Part shown: one piece after another, positions 14,975 through 23,843 of the stretch
How positions within the stretch are numbered: the stretch's first letter is position 1
Layout of the letters: each line of letters starts with the position of its first letter
Source: Halovenus sp.
Lineage (GTDB): Archaea; Halobacteriota; Halobacteria; Halobacteriales; Haloarculaceae
Direction of reading: 5' to 3'
Assembly: GCA_003551945.1 (NCBI GenBank)
Contig: PUNZ01000234.1
Location: forward strand, 1 to 30,561
DNA: 30,561 nucleotides
Program-made: the position numbers and the translations under genes
Notes under the pieces: generated by a model
Told to the model about the DNA's origin: nothing
Databases searched by the model: none
Seen by the model: the letters and a program-made list of their open reading frames with translations, nothing else

Positions 14975-15280
14975 ATGGACCGCGACGCTGCACCTCAGGA
15001 GATTACGAGCCTAGTCGGCCGGGAAGTGTATACAAGCAATGGTGTCTTTCTTGGGGAGGTCGAAGACCTTCGCCTTGAACTCGATAGACAACAAGTCACT
15101 GGCCTTGCCCTTCATCAACTGAACCGTGAACTGTTCGCCACTGAAGCCGCCTCCGCACGCGGCGTTATCGTCCCGTATCGCTGGGTCCAATCAGTCGGCG
15201 ATGTCATTATTGTAAGCGATATCGTTGAACATATCCAGCGACAGAAAGAGGTAGACGACGAAACCGAAGCACACGCCTGA
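14975..15280 (+). CDS. PRC-barrel domain protein (CdpB-like)
   Basis: A 101-residue protein that is one PRC-barrel domain: ITSLVGREVYTSNGVFLGEV, DLRLELDRQQVTGLAL, then GVIVPYRWVQSVGDVIIVSD, ending in a charged helical tail. PRC barrels are small beta folds used as protein-docking modules. Haloarchaea carry short PRC-barrel proteins, CdpB1 and CdpB2, that link SepF to the membrane protein CdpA in the division ring. This protein has their size and single-domain form. I recall a PRC-barrel gene beside infB in haloarchaea, which supports the relation, but the specific paralog cannot be assigned. It is soluble, with no signal peptide. It converges on the DHH gene with 45 bases between. Confidence 0.87.
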   Translation: MDRDAAPQEITSLVGREVYTSNGVFLGEVEDLRLELDRQQVTGLALHQLNRELFATEAASARGVIVPYRWVQSVGDVIIVSDIVEHIQRQKEVDDETEAHA

Positions 15281-15325
15281 GTTGGTTACTGCTTCTATTT
15301 TCAGTCGGTGACCGATTGGATTGTG

Positions 15326-16783
15326 TTAACTCCCGTTTGAGCTCTCAGAGCTTTCTACGCCAAGCGCATCAAACAGTTTCGTTTTTACCGCTTCCTCGGT
15401 CAGTCCGAGTAGCGTCTCTCTGGTATCTTCGCTTATTTCGATTCCCGTGAAAATACCGAGCGGAATCTCGGCGCTTGCCTCCGTTGAGTGCCCTGCAGAC
15501 TCGCCTATCTCTGCGAACGCATCTTCAAGAACGTTGCCGATATCCAGCCGGATATCTTTCGAGCGGGCAGCAAGGTAGATGACATCATCTGAAATCGCAA
15601 ACACAGCCGTCGTTGTGATGCCCTCGAGATTAAGGAGGTGCTGAGCCGCCTGTGACAACGCTTCTTTATCGCGAATAAACCCAGCATTCGAGACAAGGTG
15701 TGACCCTTCAACCTCACGGTTGCGAATTGCCTCAGCAAGAACATCCAGCGTTTCAGGTGACATCGAAGGCGATTCGACCTGCTCGAGGGTATCGTGGTCT
15801 GCAAATGGATAGAGATATGCGGCGGCAGTCAAATCCGCCGGCGTCGTATCTCGTTTGAAATCAAGAGTTTCGGCACGAATCCCATAGAGTAGCGCTGTCG
15901 CCACTTCTTGGTCTAACGTGAGGTCTAACTCTTGGATATATTTCGTCAGAATCGTTGATGTCGACGAGAGGTTTGGTCGGATATCCGCAAAGGCCACATC
16001 GTGTTCGTGGTCGTGTTCGAAGTGGTCGATGACGATATCAACGCTCGATTCAGGTTCCGAATCGTTGTTTTTTGCATGGTCGATGAGCGCCACGGTGTCG
16101 TACGTCTCAAGGTCGACCGTCTCTGCGGAGACGAGTTCAATGCCTAGCAGGTTCACAAACGCTCGGTTCTCTTGGTGGCCGATTTCGCCGTCGTAAATGA
16201 TATCTGACTCGATATCGCGGCTAGCGGCGATTGCACGCAAGGCGGTTGCGCTTGCTATGGAGTCCGGATTCGGGCTGCGATGAATGCGGATTGCCATTCG
16301 GCCGTCCGTCCGGTCGATAACATCCGACAACTGTTTGGCTTTATATTCGAGTTCGCCTGTCTCGAGCGCTCTCAATGCTGAATCCGCAATGACCGACGCT
16401 GGGTTAATGACGACATCTGCTCCAGCATCGGTTAGTCTATCGACGGATACCGGGTCGGATGCACGCGCAATAATAAACTGGTCGGTGTTTTGCGCTCGAA
16501 TGTTCTCGATGGCCGTCGCATTGGCATCCAGGTCCGATGAAAGAATCAAAATAACATCTCGGTCGGTCACGTCCGCTGCGACATCTGCGTCGCGGATATC
16601 AGCTTCACGTGCGGTCAAATCTTGGTCGCGGAGTGCCTCTACGCGTCCACTATCTGCATCAAGGATAAGTACATCCTTCCCAGCGGCAACCAACTCCTCT
16701 GCGACGGCATGGCCGACGCTTCCACAACCCAAAATCGCATACGAAGACATCGACGCCATCGTGATTCCTGTGACGGTACTCAT
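15326..16783 (-). CDS. TrkA-N domain plus DHH/DHHA1 phosphoesterase-like protein
   Basis: A 485-residue cytosolic fusion. Residues 13-130 form a TrkA-N (RCK) Rossmann domain: YAILGCGSVGHAVAEELVAA, ADSGRVEALRDQDLTARE and DVVINPASVIADS. A DHH domain follows: IRIHRSPNPDSIASATALRA, YDTVALIDHAKN and VIDHFEHDHEHDVA. A DHHA1-like region holds VSNAGFIRDKEALSQAAQHL and VFAISDDVIYLAARSKDIRL. DHH proteins hydrolyse cyclic dinucleotides, nanoRNA or single-stranded DNA. Here the namesake motif reads DHF and motif I is NPDS rather than NxDxDA, so activity is uncertain. An RCK domain may bind NAD or a cyclic dinucleotide. Start 16783 follows from the TATA-like element at 16811-16820; 16759 and 16750 are alternatives. 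Confidence 0.9.
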   Translation of the reverse strand: MSTVTGITMASMSSYAILGCGSVGHAVAEELVAAGKDVLILDADSGRVEALRDQDLTAREADIRDADVAADVTDRDVILILSSDLDANATAIENIRAQNTDQFIIARASDPVSVDRLTDAGADVVINPASVIADSALRALETGELEYKAKQLSDVIDRTDGRMAIRIHRSPNPDSIASATALRAIAASRDIESDIIYDGEIGHQENRAFVNLLGIELVSAETVDLETYDTVALIDHAKNNDSEPESSVDIVIDHFEHDHEHDVAFADIRPNLSSTSTILTKYIQELDLTLDQEVATALLYGIRAETLDFKRDTTPADLTAAAYLYPFADHDTLEQVESPSMSPETLDVLAEAIRNREVEGSHLVSNAGFIRDKEALSQAAQHLLNLEGITTTAVFAISDDVIYLAARSKDIRLDIGNVLEDAFAEIGESAGHSTEASAEIPLGIFTGIEISEDTRETLLGLTEEAVKTKLFDALGVESSESSNGS

Positions 16784-16810
16784 TGATATCAGAATTCTAT
16801 GACCGGCACC

Positions 16811-16820
16811 TACAATAAAA
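16811..16820 (-). promoter_or_regulatory. TATA-like element for the TrkA-N/DHH gene
   Basis: TTTTATTGTA on the minus strand, 28-37 bases before ATG 16783. It favours that start over the two ATGs further in. Confidence 0.45.
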
Positions 16821-16974
16821 CGGTGGTTTGTGCAGGTGCCAGTATCAGTTACTGAGTTGGGGTGTGTTACCCGATGGATGGATAATCCATTTTGCCAGTG
16901 TAACAGGTATCTCAATTGGGATTCTCACTCTCGTTCGGGGACTCCACGCTTTGCTTGTTCTGACAGTCGGCCAC

Positions 16975-17397
16975 TCAAAATCGAAGATGGGTCGTTGTGT
17001 CCGGTGGGTCATCGTCATCGTTCTCTGCAGGACCCTCATGAGAGAATCGAACATCGTCGTCAGTAAGGTATATCTCGCCGTGTTCAACTGTAATCTCAAC
17101 TGACCGGAGTGTTGTCTCCGCGGCAGGGCCGTTTTCACAGTCACCCGAGCATGAATCAAAGGCAGAGCCATGTTTCGGACAAACGATACTCCCATTTCGA
17201 GTGATAATGCCGCTGTCATCACGGTACAGCCGCTGTGATTCATGCGTGCACTGGTTGACCCAGGCCTGAACAGGTTCCGCTGTTGCATCATCACATGGAA
17301 CGAGCACCACCTCGCGTTCGTCACTGCCGTCGTGTACGGTAAACAACCACGAGCCTTCCTCTCGTACCGTCTCGACGTCCGTCAGCGGGTACTTCAT
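16975..17397 (-). CDS. Rieske [2Fe-2S] domain protein
   Basis: A 140-residue soluble Rieske ferredoxin-type protein. The cluster ligands are visible as CTHE in WVNQCTHESQRLYRD and CPKH in GSIVCPKHGSAFDSCSGDC, the standard C-x-H...C-x-x-H pair. Additional cysteines follow in the second loop (DSCSGDC), and the closing strands are TTLRSVEITVEHGEIYLTDD. There is no signal peptide or membrane helix, so it is not the bc1-type Rieske subunit. It probably carries electrons to a partner enzyme or acts in redox sensing. The C-terminal 25 residues are an acidic, disordered-looking tail. No oxygenase gene is adjacent. It is divergent from dph2 across about 206 bases and follows no gene closely. Confidence 0.92.
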   Translation of the reverse strand: MKYPLTDVETVREEGSWLFTVHDGSDEREVVLVPCDDATAEPVQAWVNQCTHESQRLYRDDSGIITRNGSIVCPKHGSAFDSCSGDCENGPAAETTLRSVEITVEHGEIYLTDDDVRFSHEGPAENDDDDPPDTTTHLRF

Positions 17398-17573
17398 TTC
17401 TGTCCATCCATCGGGCCCCTCTCGTTTACTGGCTGCTGTTCGACATCATCGCGCATTAAGGGTCATTGGTTGCTGTTCAGTAAAATGGTGGTGATTTCTC
17501 CAACTTCCAGGCAGTTGATGTTGATACTGGTATTGAGACGCCGCACGCTACATGCCTCTCGAAAACGCGGCCG

Positions 17574-17579
17574 TTATAC
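17574..17579 (+). promoter_or_regulatory. dph2 TATA-like element
   Basis: TTATAC, 25-30 bases before ATG 17604, fits a leaderless dph2 mRNA. The rest of the 17398-17603 gap shows nothing else that I can support. Confidence 0.4.
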
Positions 17580-17603
17580 GCATAGACCCGCTATCACCTC
17601 GAA

Positions 17604-18659
17604 ATGAGTCAGCAGTCATCGAACCGGCCTGATGGTGACCTCCGAAATACCGGAATGTCGCTCAAACACGACCGCGAGTGGGATTACGAACTGGACCGTA
17701 TTGCCGAAGCCGTTGACGAACGCGATGCCGCTACGGTAGGTCTGCAGTTTCCAGAGGGATTAAAACGGCGTGGTCCGGGCGTTGCAGACGACCTCCGTGA
17801 ACTGTTACCAGACGGCGTTGACGTGATGATTTCGGGCCAGCCATGTTATGGCGCCTGTGACCTCGATACCTTCTTGATGAAACGTACTGACGTGTTTGTT
17901 CACTTTGGCCACTCGCCGATGAAAGAGTCGGACAAAATCATCTACGTTCCGCTGTTTTCAAACGTGGACGTGTTCCCCATTCTGGAGCAAGCTATCGACG
18001 AACAACTGACAACGCCGGATGAGGACCCTGACGTCGGTTTGGTCACCACGGCCCAGCATATGAATAAATTCGAAGACATGCGTGAGTATTTAGAGGGGCT
18101 TGGATACTCCGTCCACACCCGCCGGGGCGATGACCGCCTCACCCATGAGGGACAAGTGCTCGGCTGTAATTATGCCTCGGCGGAAGTTGATGCCGACCAG
18201 ATTCTCTACGTCGGTGGTGGAAAGTTCCACCCACTCGGGTTGGCAATGGAACACCCAGAAAAACACGTCGTTATCGCGGACCCAGTCAACAACGTTGTTA
18301 CCGTCGCTGATAACGAGCAGTTCATGAAACAGCGGTATGCCTCCGTTCACAAGGCAATGGATGCTGAAACGTGGGGTGTGATTTTCTGTACCAAAATTGG
18401 ACAGGGCCGTTGGGAACAGGCACAGGAAATCGTCGAAAATAACGAAGACGCCTACCTTATCACGATGGACGAAATCACACCGGACCGACTGCGCAACTTC
18501 GGCCTTGACGCCTACGTCAACACGGGCTGTCCACGCATCACGACTGATGATGGCCCACAGTTTCACAGCCCCATGTTGACTCCGGGCGAATACAAGATTG
18601 CTGTCGGTGAGAAACCGCTCGACAGCCTCGAGTTCGATACCTTCCACGGGACGTGGTAA
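17604..18659 (+). CDS. dph2: Diphthamide biosynthesis protein Dph2
   Basis: A 351-residue archaeal Dph2. As a homodimer it carries out the first step of diphthamide formation on elongation factor aEF2, cleaving S-adenosylmethionine with a [4Fe-4S] cluster to make a 3-amino-3-carboxypropyl radical. The three cluster cysteines are visible: C81 in GQPCYGACD, C188 in VLGCNYAS and C309 in VNTGCPRI. Other blocks are GLQFPEGLKRRGPGVADDLR, VFVHFGHSPM, YVGGGKFHPLGLAM, VIFCTKIGQGRWEQA and MDEITPDRLRNF. The N-terminus (about 20 residues) is polar and variable. The downstream SLC13 gene starts 83 bases later in the same direction. Confidence 0.97.
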   Translation: MSQQSSNRPDGDLRNTGMSLKHDREWDYELDRIAEAVDERDAATVGLQFPEGLKRRGPGVADDLRELLPDGVDVMISGQPCYGACDLDTFLMKRTDVFVHFGHSPMKESDKIIYVPLFSNVDVFPILEQAIDEQLTTPDEDPDVGLVTTAQHMNKFEDMREYLEGLGYSVHTRRGDDRLTHEGQVLGCNYASAEVDADQILYVGGGKFHPLGLAMEHPEKHVVIADPVNNVVTVADNEQFMKQRYASVHKAMDAETWGVIFCTKIGQGRWEQAQEIVENNEDAYLITMDEITPDRLRNFGLDAYVNTGCPRITTDDGPQFHSPMLTPGEYKIAVGEKPLDSLEFDTFHGTW

Positions 18660-18742
18660 CGATTCTTTTTATTCCGGGGTGTACGGTCCCCCAACACATT
18701 TGATTTCGCTGGAGTTTTACCCCTCTCCTTTGTGGTTGGATT

Positions 18743-20272
18743 GTGAACGCGACGTCGTGGTTTTCTCGTCAAACAATGGGGCTGGTTCTCGGTCCACTGC
18801 TATTCACAGCTCTCCTTGTCGGATCGCCGTTTGGGCTTTCCCCGGAGGAGACCGCGGTTTTCGCAGGTACGACGTGGGTCGTTATCTGGTGGGTAACCGA
18901 AGCGATACCAATTCCTGTCACCTCGTTATTGCCGGTCGTTCTCTTTCCGCTCACTGGTGTGATGACGGTCAGCGGTGCAACGGCTCCCTATGCCGACCCC
19001 ATCGTCTTCTTGCTACTTGGTGGTTTTCTCATCGCGCTGGCAATCGAACGGTGGAATCTCCACCACCGACTCTCGCTCTATATCCTTACTTCGGTCGGGA
19101 CAAGCGGAAAGGCACTCATCTTTGGGTTTATGGCTGCGACGGCATTTCTCTCGATGTGGATTTCAAACACAGCAACTGCGATGATGATGGTTCCGATTGG
19201 TGCTGCAGTCATCGTCGAGCTTACTGCGGTCGGTGGTCGGCGGAAACCGCCGCTTGACCGTGAGGATATCGAAGAGCCGAATGACCCGCTATCGGTCGAT
19301 GGGGAACTCTTCCATCGACTTGATGAGGAACCAGACGAGTTGCCGAATACTTCGTTTGGACTCGCATTGATGCTCAGCATTGCCTATGGTGCTTCTATCG
19401 GTGGGGCAGCAACGCTCATCGGGAGCCCACCAAATGCGGTACTCGCTGGCGTTGCCGAGTCAAACCTTGGCCTCGATATCGGCTTCCTCGAATGGATGCT
19501 TGTCGGCTTTCCACTTAGCGTGGTTTTCTTGTTTATTACATGGGCATTGCTCGTGCTGGTGTTAGACCCAACAGTCGAGAAACAACCCGGCAGGGCGGAT
19601 GTTATTGACCGTCAGCTTGAAGAGCTCGGTCCGATGACGACTGGCGAACGACGCGTTCTGGTGGTGTTTGGACTTGTTGCCAGTGCATGGATTCTTCGAC
19701 CGTTTGTCATTGAACCGCTCTTGCCAACTGTGACCGATGCGATGATTGCCATCGCGGGTGCGATTCTTGTGTTTCTCGTCCCTGTCGATGGCGACCGGTT
19801 GCTTGATTGGGAGTATACCACACGTGTCCCATGGGGTGTGTTGCTATTGCTTGGCGCTGGGTTTTCGATTGCTCGCGGCTTTCAGGTGAGCGGCCTCGAT
19901 AGCGTGATTGCTGATGCGATTGTTGACCTTGGCATCACTGAACTTATGGGGTTGGTCTTTCTCATTACGACCGTTGTCTGCTTTCTTACGAATGTCACAT
20001 CGAACACCGCTACCGCCTCGTTGTTCATGCCGATTACGTTGAGTATTGGGCTGGCAACTGGTATTGCGCCGCTCACACTCATGGCGTCTGCTGCCTTTGC
20101 TGCATCCTTTGCGTTTATGCTCCCCGTTGCGACTGCTCCCAATGCAATCGTTTTCGCGAGCGGTTACTTGACAATTCCCGAGATGGCAAAAGTGGGACTT
20201 ATCATCACCGTCCCAGCAATCCTCGTTATTGCAGCGTTCGCCATCTGGTGGATACCAATAGTCTGGGCGTGA
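18743..20272 (+). CDS. SLC13/DASS family anion transporter
   Basis: A 509-residue integral membrane protein of the divalent anion:sodium symporter family, which imports dicarboxylates, sulfate or phosphate. Hallmarks are two SNTAT signatures, WISNTATAMMMVPIG (about residue 140) and NVTSNTATASLFMPIT near the C-terminus, and the paired re-entrant loops after each. There is an early WWVTEAIPIPVTSLLPVVLF block, and GASIGGAATLIGSPPNAVLAG lies mid-protein. A hydrophilic loop of about 50 residues rich in Asp/Glu separates the halves. The GTG at 18743 is used. ATG 18776 would cut into the first helix, and a TTTTAC element near 18714 would give a leaderless GTG mRNA. PAC2 follows 53 bases later. Substrate unknown. 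Confidence 0.93.
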   Translation: MNATSWFSRQTMGLVLGPLLFTALLVGSPFGLSPEETAVFAGTTWVVIWWVTEAIPIPVTSLLPVVLFPLTGVMTVSGATAPYADPIVFLLLGGFLIALAIERWNLHHRLSLYILTSVGTSGKALIFGFMAATAFLSMWISNTATAMMMVPIGAAVIVELTAVGGRRKPPLDREDIEEPNDPLSVDGELFHRLDEEPDELPNTSFGLALMLSIAYGASIGGAATLIGSPPNAVLAGVAESNLGLDIGFLEWMLVGFPLSVVFLFITWALLVLVLDPTVEKQPGRADVIDRQLEELGPMTTGERRVLVVFGLVASAWILRPFVIEPLLPTVTDAMIAIAGAILVFLVPVDGDRLLDWEYTTRVPWGVLLLLGAGFSIARGFQVSGLDSVIADAIVDLGITELMGLVFLITTVVCFLTNVTSNTATASLFMPITLSIGLATGIAPLTLMASAAFAASFAFMLPVATAPNAIVFASGYLTIPEMAKVGLIITVPAILVIAAFAIWWIPIVWA

Positions 20273-20325
20273 TATGATTCGAGGAGCCGAAACACCAATA
20301 TCTGGCGGATGAGAGCTACAAGATA

Positions 20326-21066
20326 ATGAGTGATGAACTCTCAATTTCTGTTGCCACCGAGGAACCGCCTGAATCGACGCTTATCGTGACCTTTCCGGGG
20401 CCAGGGATGGCTGGTATCTCCGCGGTGCAGTATCTGATTGAGCAACTGTCACTCGAAGAAACAGGCCACATTCAGACGACTGGATTTCCGGCCGTCACCC
20501 CGTATGTCGACGGTGTCCCTTATCACCACACGAGACTGTTTTCCAGTCCGGAATTTGACTGTACGATGCTGTTGAGCGAACTTCCGATTCCCATCCAGCA
20601 TTCCGATGTTTTCGGTCGCGATTTGCTGAGATGGATAGATGAACGAGCCATCGAAGAGGTGACGCTTCTCACCTCAATTCCATGGCTTGAACCCGTTAAT
20701 GACTTGTACTATGTTGCTTCTGATGATTATCAAGAATCTGTTCTCACTGGGAGTTCACTTGTGCCGCTTCATGGTGGATTTCTCACTGGGAGCAACGCCA
20801 GCCTCATCGCGCATGCGATGGATACGACGCTGCGGGTTGGTGTCATCGCCAGTTCCGTTGACCCACGACTGCCATTGGATGCAAACGCAGCCCTTCGCCT
20901 TGTGGAAGGACTGGAGCAGCTATACGGGTTTGCTGTTGATACGGATGAGCTTCGTGAGTTTGCAGACCGGACTCACCAGTATTACGAGGGATTGACAGCC
21001 CAACTCGAAGCCCAGCAAGAGGCGCGAAACCGTTCTCGTGTGACTGATGATTACGGCTTTATGTAA
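20326..21066 (+). CDS. PAC2 family protein
   Basis: The 246-residue soluble protein of the PAC2 (proteasome assembly chaperone 2) superfamily has the core STLIVTFPGPGMAGISAVQY, LIEQLSLEETGHIQTTGFPA, the strand FDCTMLLSELPIPI, EEVTLLTSIPW and GGFLTGSNASLIAHAM, then a C-terminal helix rich in Gln and Glu that could form a coiled coil. Archaeal PAC2 proteins are related to eukaryotic proteasome chaperones, and some are reported as ligases or assembly factors; the role here is unknown. It lies 53 bases downstream of the SLC13 gene and is probably co-transcribed. Its end is convergent with the NSS transporter gene, 31 bases away. Confidence 0.92.
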   Translation: MSDELSISVATEEPPESTLIVTFPGPGMAGISAVQYLIEQLSLEETGHIQTTGFPAVTPYVDGVPYHHTRLFSSPEFDCTMLLSELPIPIQHSDVFGRDLLRWIDERAIEEVTLLTSIPWLEPVNDLYYVASDDYQESVLTGSSLVPLHGGFLTGSNASLIAHAMDTTLRVGVIASSVDPRLPLDANAALRLVEGLEQLYGFAVDTDELREFADRTHQYYEGLTAQLEAQQEARNRSRVTDDYGFM

Positions 21067-21097
21067 CTTGGTCAGCGGGAGGTGAGTGTTCACCAAC

Positions 21098-22516
21098 TTA
21101 CGGTGATCTCCGGCCTGCGTGCCGTGTTCGATATACCAGCCACCCAACTACGGCAAGTCCGAGTGCAATCACTGCTGTTCCGGTCACTAAATCAAGGTTT
21201 GATAGGGTTCCTGCCCCAGGGAGCCGTCGCCAGGCGGTGAAATCAATTCCAGACACGACACTCAGGGTTGTCACGACAGCCAACACCAATGGCACAACAT
21301 ATTTCACGAGCGGTAAAACCACCGAATCGCCGAGTTGTGCTCTTAGCGCCGCCTCGTCTTGGGCCCAGGTAAACACGATGATTAGTGCAATCGCGCCGAG
21401 CGGAAGTCCAAGACTGCCGACTGTCGAATCCAAGGCATCGAGAAATGGTCGGCCCAAGACCGATAACTCAACCGCGCTGTAACTCAGGGCTGATGGAAGT
21501 CCAGCAAGCAGAATCAGACCGGTTACGATGATGCTTGCTCGCTTCCGTGACCAGTCCGTTGCTCGCATCGCGCCAGCCACACCGACTTCGAGCATCGCAA
21601 CAGACGGGGCAATTGCGGCGACGAACAGGAGGCCGAAAAAGCAGACTGCAACAACCGAACCAAATGGCATCGCCTCGAAGGCGGCTGGAAGCGTTGAGAA
21701 CGCGAGTTCCGTTCCAGCAGTCGGTTCACCGCCAACGGTAAAGACGATGCCAAAGATAACGAGGCCGGCGAGAAACGCCACTGCGAGGTCAGCGAGTGCG
21801 ATGAAGACCGTCGATTTTGGGATATTGGCATCCGCACCGAGATAACTCCCGTAGGTGAGCAACACTCCCATTCCCACCGAAAATGAAAAGAAAACCTGTC
21901 CGAATGCAGCACTCCAGATGAGTGGGTCAGAGAGGACTGCCACATCGGGCGTGAGGAAAAACCGAACTCCCTCACCAAAGCCGGGAAGGGTCGCAACGTA
22001 GACTGCAAGTCCTACCAAGACGACAAACGTGAGCGGAATCAAGACGTTTGCCATGCGCTCGATTCCCTTTTGAACGCCAAATGAGACGACTATCCCCACT
22101 AACAGCGTCGAAACGAGGAAAAATCCAATTGGTTGGTAGGTGTTCGTAAACTGATTAAAACTGGTTTCCGTCCCCGTGAGTGAGAAGGTGACAAACGCGA
22201 GCACCCAGCCGGTGATAACTAGATAGTAGCTTAACACGGCGAGTACGGAGCCACCGATAAGCCAGCCGACGATTTCAAACTCGGACCGAATCTGGCGACA
22301 GGCCGTCACTACATCTGCTTTGAGCGACCGACCCACAGAGATCTCAAGAATCATCAGCGGTATCGCAAACGCGACTGCAGCAATCAGATACGGGACGAGA
22401 TATGCCCCCCCGCCATTTTGTCCGACGACCGCTGGAAATCGCCAAATGTTCCCGAGGCCAACGGCAGCGCCAATCGCCGCAAAAACGAAACCGAGGCGCG
22501 ATGACCACTGCTCCAT
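21098..22516 (-). CDS. NSS/SNF family sodium-dependent symporter
   Basis: A 472-residue polytopic transporter of the neurotransmitter:sodium symporter (LeuT-fold) family. The first helix carries the sodium and substrate site: SSRLGFVFAAIGAAVGLGNI and WRFPAVVGQNGGGAYLVPYL. Later blocks are GWLIGGSVLAVLSYYLVITG, SFGVQKGIERMANVLIPLTF, FGQVFFSFSVGMGVLLTYGS and VAAIAPSVAMLEV. Such proteins import amino acids or amines with Na+ at the membrane. The C-terminus ends with a last helix and RRTRHAGRRSP-like basic residues. A TATA-like stretch on the minus strand near 22538-22546 (CTTATTTTC) suits a leaderless start at ATG 22516. It is convergent with PAC2. Substrate unknown. Confidence 0.95.
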   Translation of the reverse strand: MEQWSSRLGFVFAAIGAAVGLGNIWRFPAVVGQNGGGAYLVPYLIAAVAFAIPLMILEISVGRSLKADVVTACRQIRSEFEIVGWLIGGSVLAVLSYYLVITGWVLAFVTFSLTGTETSFNQFTNTYQPIGFFLVSTLLVGIVVSFGVQKGIERMANVLIPLTFVVLVGLAVYVATLPGFGEGVRFFLTPDVAVLSDPLIWSAAFGQVFFSFSVGMGVLLTYGSYLGADANIPKSTVFIALADLAVAFLAGLVIFGIVFTVGGEPTAGTELAFSTLPAAFEAMPFGSVVAVCFFGLLFVAAIAPSVAMLEVGVAGAMRATDWSRKRASIIVTGLILLAGLPSALSYSAVELSVLGRPFLDALDSTVGSLGLPLGAIALIIVFTWAQDEAALRAQLGDSVVLPLVKYVVPLVLAVVTTLSVVSGIDFTAWRRLPGAGTLSNLDLVTGTAVIALGLAVVGWLVYRTRHAGRRSP

Positions 22517-22618
22517 ACAGGGACAGGTACCGATGTGAAAATAAGGATGGCGATACCCTACTTGCTGCGTTGTGTATACTATCCTTCTCAGTTGTCGACT
22601 TATCTCTCGCCGAGTAGC

Positions 22619-23683
22619 TCACTCATCTTTCCACGTATCGCCGTGAGCGCGGTACCCGTCGAACTCCTGGTGGTTTATTTCCCGCTGTATCTCCTCGACA
22701 GTCCATTCATCGAGTTGGACGATATGACAGAGAGGATGTCCGGGGGCGGCGACCGGGTTTTCGAGCGAGCCGACGATGAGTCCGTCAAATGGAGCGTTCA
22801 CGATATGTTTCTCTGTGGCAAAATGGTCCGAAATGGTACAGATTGTCTCGCCCTCACGGACGAGGGGATATGGCCCCCATTGCATCTCAACGAGTCCACC
22901 AGTATCGGCTCGCAGCCACCGTTTCGTACTTTCTGCGGATGTCGTCTTGAACCAGCCTGGCCACCGAACTGGCTCGCCGGGACGCACGGCATACTCAGCG
23001 AGCACGCTCTCGACACCGTCGAGTGCCATATCGATAAGGATCGGCTGAAACCGATGTGCTCGGCCCATTTCAACGGTTATTGTCGGGATTCCATCGGCGG
23101 TAGCAACAGTCCTGAGCGCACCTGCGTCTCCTTCACCGTAGAGGATGACGTTGGCCGCGAACGCTCGTGCAAGTCGTTCGACCGTTGGGTCCGACAAATC
23201 AGCGCGTGTGTGATAGATGGTGGTTCGGTTGCGTGTGGAGGTGTGAAAATCAATGCCGAGGTCACACTGCTCAATGAAGCGGTTGTATATCCGGTGTGCC
23301 ATGCGTTCGGTCGTGTTTGAACGAGCTTTGCCCGGGAACGACCGGTTCATATCCTGGTCATACACCGGGGTATACCGTTGTTGTGCCTCATATGCAGGGA
23401 TATTACACACATGGAGACACACGAGGATCCCGTGGATATCTTCAGGCTCATACCGGTCGGCTATTTCCTGCACGACTTTGACGCCGTTTAGCTCATCGCC
23501 GTGGATACCCGCGCTGAAAAATACGGTCTTTCCCGGCTGCTCTCCGTTAATTATCGTTACGGGAATTTCAACTGGGTCACCAAGATAATTCTCTGCGACC
23601 TCGTACCGAATGTGCTTTTTCTCGCCCGGTTCGACCGTTTCACCGCAGTGAAATACCTCTGAGTCGGCTTGTGAGTTATCCAT
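22619..23683 (-). CDS. Succinylglutamate desuccinylase/aspartoacylase (AstE/AspA) family deacylase
   Basis: A 354-residue zinc carboxypeptidase-like deacylase. The zinc ligands are H61 and E64 in SAGIHGDELNGVKV and H147 in LGIDFHTSTRN. The substrate-binding block QDMNRSFPGKA and the catalytic Glu region PTITVEMGRAHRF follow, and the C-terminal beta-rich domain holds VEMQWGPYPLVREGETICTI. These enzymes cleave N-acylated amino acids or similar amides in the cytosol. The start at ATG 23683 is preferred over the frame opening at 23767, because the upstream part covers a TATA-like element (23705-23713) and does not resemble the family. The NSS transporter follows about 100 bases later on the same strand, so uptake and deacylation of a compound could be linked, but this is only positional. 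Confidence 0.93.
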   Translation of the reverse strand: MDNSQADSEVFHCGETVEPGEKKHIRYEVAENYLGDPVEIPVTIINGEQPGKTVFFSAGIHGDELNGVKVVQEIADRYEPEDIHGILVCLHVCNIPAYEAQQRYTPVYDQDMNRSFPGKARSNTTERMAHRIYNRFIEQCDLGIDFHTSTRNRTTIYHTRADLSDPTVERLARAFAANVILYGEGDAGALRTVATADGIPTITVEMGRAHRFQPILIDMALDGVESVLAEYAVRPGEPVRWPGWFKTTSAESTKRWLRADTGGLVEMQWGPYPLVREGETICTISDHFATEKHIVNAPFDGLIVGSLENPVAAPGHPLCHIVQLDEWTVEEIQREINHQEFDGYRAHGDTWKDE

Positions 23684-23704
23684 TGCTGTTGTGAGTTGGG
23701 GACG

Positions 23705-23713
23705 GAATAAAAG
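23705..23713 (-). promoter_or_regulatory. TATA-like element for the deacylase gene
   Basis: CTTTTATTC on the minus strand, 22-30 bases before ATG 23683, supports the short start and a leaderless mRNA. Confidence 0.5.
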
Positions 23714-23718
23714 TTTAA

Positions 23719-23731
23719 CCGGGATTTGAAC
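23719..23731 (-). repeat. Copy of the tRNA-Thr T-arm sequence
   Basis: The 13 bases GTTCAAATCCCGG (minus strand) repeat the T-arm of the tRNA-Thr exactly; the tRNA copy is at 23852-23864. The copy lies about 110 bases downstream of the tRNA 3' end. Flanks differ, so no complete tRNA is present. Such T-arm copies are typical of attachment sites left by tRNA-targeting integrases. Confidence 0.5.
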
Positions 23732-23843
23732 TAGGCAAGACGTTCCGGGCGTGTGGCCTCGCTTCACTCGACCATTCCGGGGCTGCGACTCGTCTGCTCA
23801 ACTCCCGCGTGGCTTTCGCTTCTCACTTTTGTTCGTCGTAGAA

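Noticed and set aside
16878..16890. Near-perfect palindrome ATGGATAATCCAT in the 191-base gap between the Rieske and DHH genes
   Set aside because: It is short, single and not placed at a recognisable promoter; chance cannot be excluded. The rest of the gap shows no gene.
22535..23320. 261-codon plus-strand open frame opposite the deacylase gene
   Set aside because: It is antisense to a deacylase with complete zinc motifs, and its translation has no family resemblance.
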